Positions 13,245 through 13,854 of a stretch of 13,854 nt of DNA are shown in pieces. The DNA is from an uncultured Bacilli bacterium. GTDB taxonomy: Bacteria > Bacillota_I > Bacilli_A > RF39 > UBA660. The stretch is taken from assembly GCA_944329505.1 (NCBI GenBank), contig CALVIJ010000018.1, positions 1 through 13,854 on the forward strand, written 5' to 3'. Below the pieces are notes generated by a model that was given only the letters and a program-made list of their open reading frames with translations, did not search any database and was not told the origin of the DNA. Each line of letters opens with the position of its first letter. Position 1 is the first letter of the stretch. Made by a program: the position numbers and the translations under genes.

Positions 13245-13854
13245 ATGATTAAAAAATATCCTTTTGTGAAACAACGGGGAATCAAAGATTGTGGTCCTGC
13301 TTGTGTTCAAATGATTTTAAAATACTATCACGGATATGTAAATATGGACAAACTAAGTGAAATGATGAATACAAATCAAAATGGCACCACGGCTTACCAC
13401 ATAAATGAAACATTAAAACTTTTGGGATTTAAAAGTTATGGAATAAAATCAAGTGATATTCTGACTTTAAAATTACCTTGTATAGCTCATGTAATTCTTA
13501 ATGGCTCCTACAAACACTATATCGTCATATATAAGGTAAATCCAAAAAGGAAAACTTTGATAATTGCTGATCCCGCTACAACATTGAGAAAAATGTCTTT
13601 CGAAGAATTTACTAAAATATGGAGCGGTGTTACTATTCAAATGTATCCTGAAAAGCAGATTGTATGTGAATCAGAACCAAAAGTTATGAAGTTTCTCTTA
13701 TATTATGTAAAAAAAAATTTAAAACATATAGTATATATATATTTTCTTTCTATAATAATAGGTCTTTTCTCTCTTGTATCATCGCTTGCATTGCCAGTGA
13801 TGATTAACACACTAAACAATAAAGCAGTCTTTGAAAAAGCCGTTATTGTATTCA
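13245..13854 (+). CDS. Peptidase C39-containing ABC exporter, 3' end beyond window
   Basis: Transporter that cuts a double-glycine leader from a bacteriocin or signalling peptide and exports the product. GGGAGGTG (13235-13242) precedes ATG 13245 by 2-3 nt; the frame stays open to the window end (203 codons seen of perhaps 700). The C39 domain fills residues 1-140: QRGIKDCGPACVQMI gives catalytic Cys16, YKHYIVIY gives His91, and ADPA gives Asp109, all present, so the peptidase should be active and is not a catalytically dead C39-like domain. The first membrane helix begins near residue 165 (IYFLSIIIGLFSLVSSLALP). The ATPase part is outside the window. No precursor peptide gene with a GG leader is visible upstream; it may lie downstream. 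Without the rest I cannot tell a lantibiotic (LanT), class II bacteriocin or quorum-peptide exporter apart. Confidence 0.88.
   Translation, partial: MIKKYPFVKQRGIKDCGPACVQMILKYYHGYVNMDKLSEMMNTNQNGTTAYHINETLKLLGFKSYGIKSSDILTLKLPCIAHVILNGSYKHYIVIYKVNPKRKTLIIADPATTLRKMSFEEFTKIWSGVTIQMYPEKQIVCESEPKVMKFLLYYVKKNLKHIVYIYFLSIIIGLFSLVSSLALPVMINTLNNKAVFEKAVIVF

Noticed and set aside
12989..13285. 98-codon open frame on the minus strand across the rsmD end
   Set aside because: It overlaps the RsmD DPPY region and the C39 start and ribosome site; the composition is the lysine-to-phenylalanine mirror of AT-rich coding sequence.
1..13854. Mycoplasma-type genetic code (TGA as Trp), suggested by the AT-richness
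   Set aside because: TGA serves as the stop at 5139-5141 and 10801-10803, and Trp codons in the proteins are TGG.
1..13854. tRNA or rRNA genes, CRISPR arrays, insertion sequences, attachment-site repeats
   Set aside because: No cloverleaf-like segments, regularly spaced repeats, transposase motifs or long direct or inverted repeats were seen on reading both strands; short A/T repeats are at the level expected from composition.

Overview
The window is very AT-rich and bacterial, and reads as a low-GC Gram-positive of class Bacilli. The evidence is the ylbD-ylbE-rsmD gene order, a lipoteichoic acid synthase, a SipW-type signal peptidase with a TasA/CalY-like protein, and AGGTGAT-type Shine-Dalgarno sites. 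TGA ends the pilin-like gene and the LTA synthase gene, and tryptophan is TGG, so this is code 11 and not the Mycoplasma code. An uncultured gut-type Bacilli lineage (RF39-like or Erysipelotrichia-like) is my inference from gene style only.

Layout. (1) 1-1771, plus strand: the C-terminal part of an ER/archaeal-type (S26B) signal peptidase, then a DUF5305 membrane protein. (2) 1772-1903: a hairpin-rich convergent gap with a plus-strand terminator and a bidirectional terminator. (3) 1904-4003, minus strand: a long U32 'peptidase' with a DUF3656-like region, probably an RNA hydroxylation factor of the RlhA/TrhP group. (4) Overlapping divergent promoters at 4031-4076, then a type IV pilin-like surface protein (4098-5141). 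(5) An apparent operon at 5182-8537: a small membrane-anchored protein of unknown function, a sensor with two periplasmic-binding-like domains and a degenerate GGDEF domain, and a YihY/BrkB membrane protein. (6) A 217-nt gap (8538-8754) without a gene but with several hairpins, including a possible small structured RNA ending in a strong terminator, then the ltaS promoter. (7) ltaS plus a translationally coupled membrane-anchored partner (8755-11450), closed by a terminator. (8) A single TasA/CalY-like gene with its own promoter (11495-11989). (9) The conserved housekeeping cluster ylbD-ylbE-rsmD (12058-13179). (10) The 5' end of a C39-peptidase ABC exporter (13245 to the window edge).

Common theme. 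Most genes build or watch the cell envelope: signal peptide removal, fibre-like or pilin-like surface proteins, teichoic acid polymerisation, extracellular sensing and double-glycine peptide export. The SipW-type peptidase and the TasA-like protein are about 11 kb apart but fit as enzyme and substrate. Several genes appear to have very short 5' leaders, with the -10 box only 16-24 nt before the start codon. I see no tRNA, rRNA, CRISPR array, transposase or attachment site. The sequence suggests individually interesting pieces (a structured RNA candidate, a degenerate GGDEF sensor, an ltaS partner protein) more than one clearly new multi-gene system.
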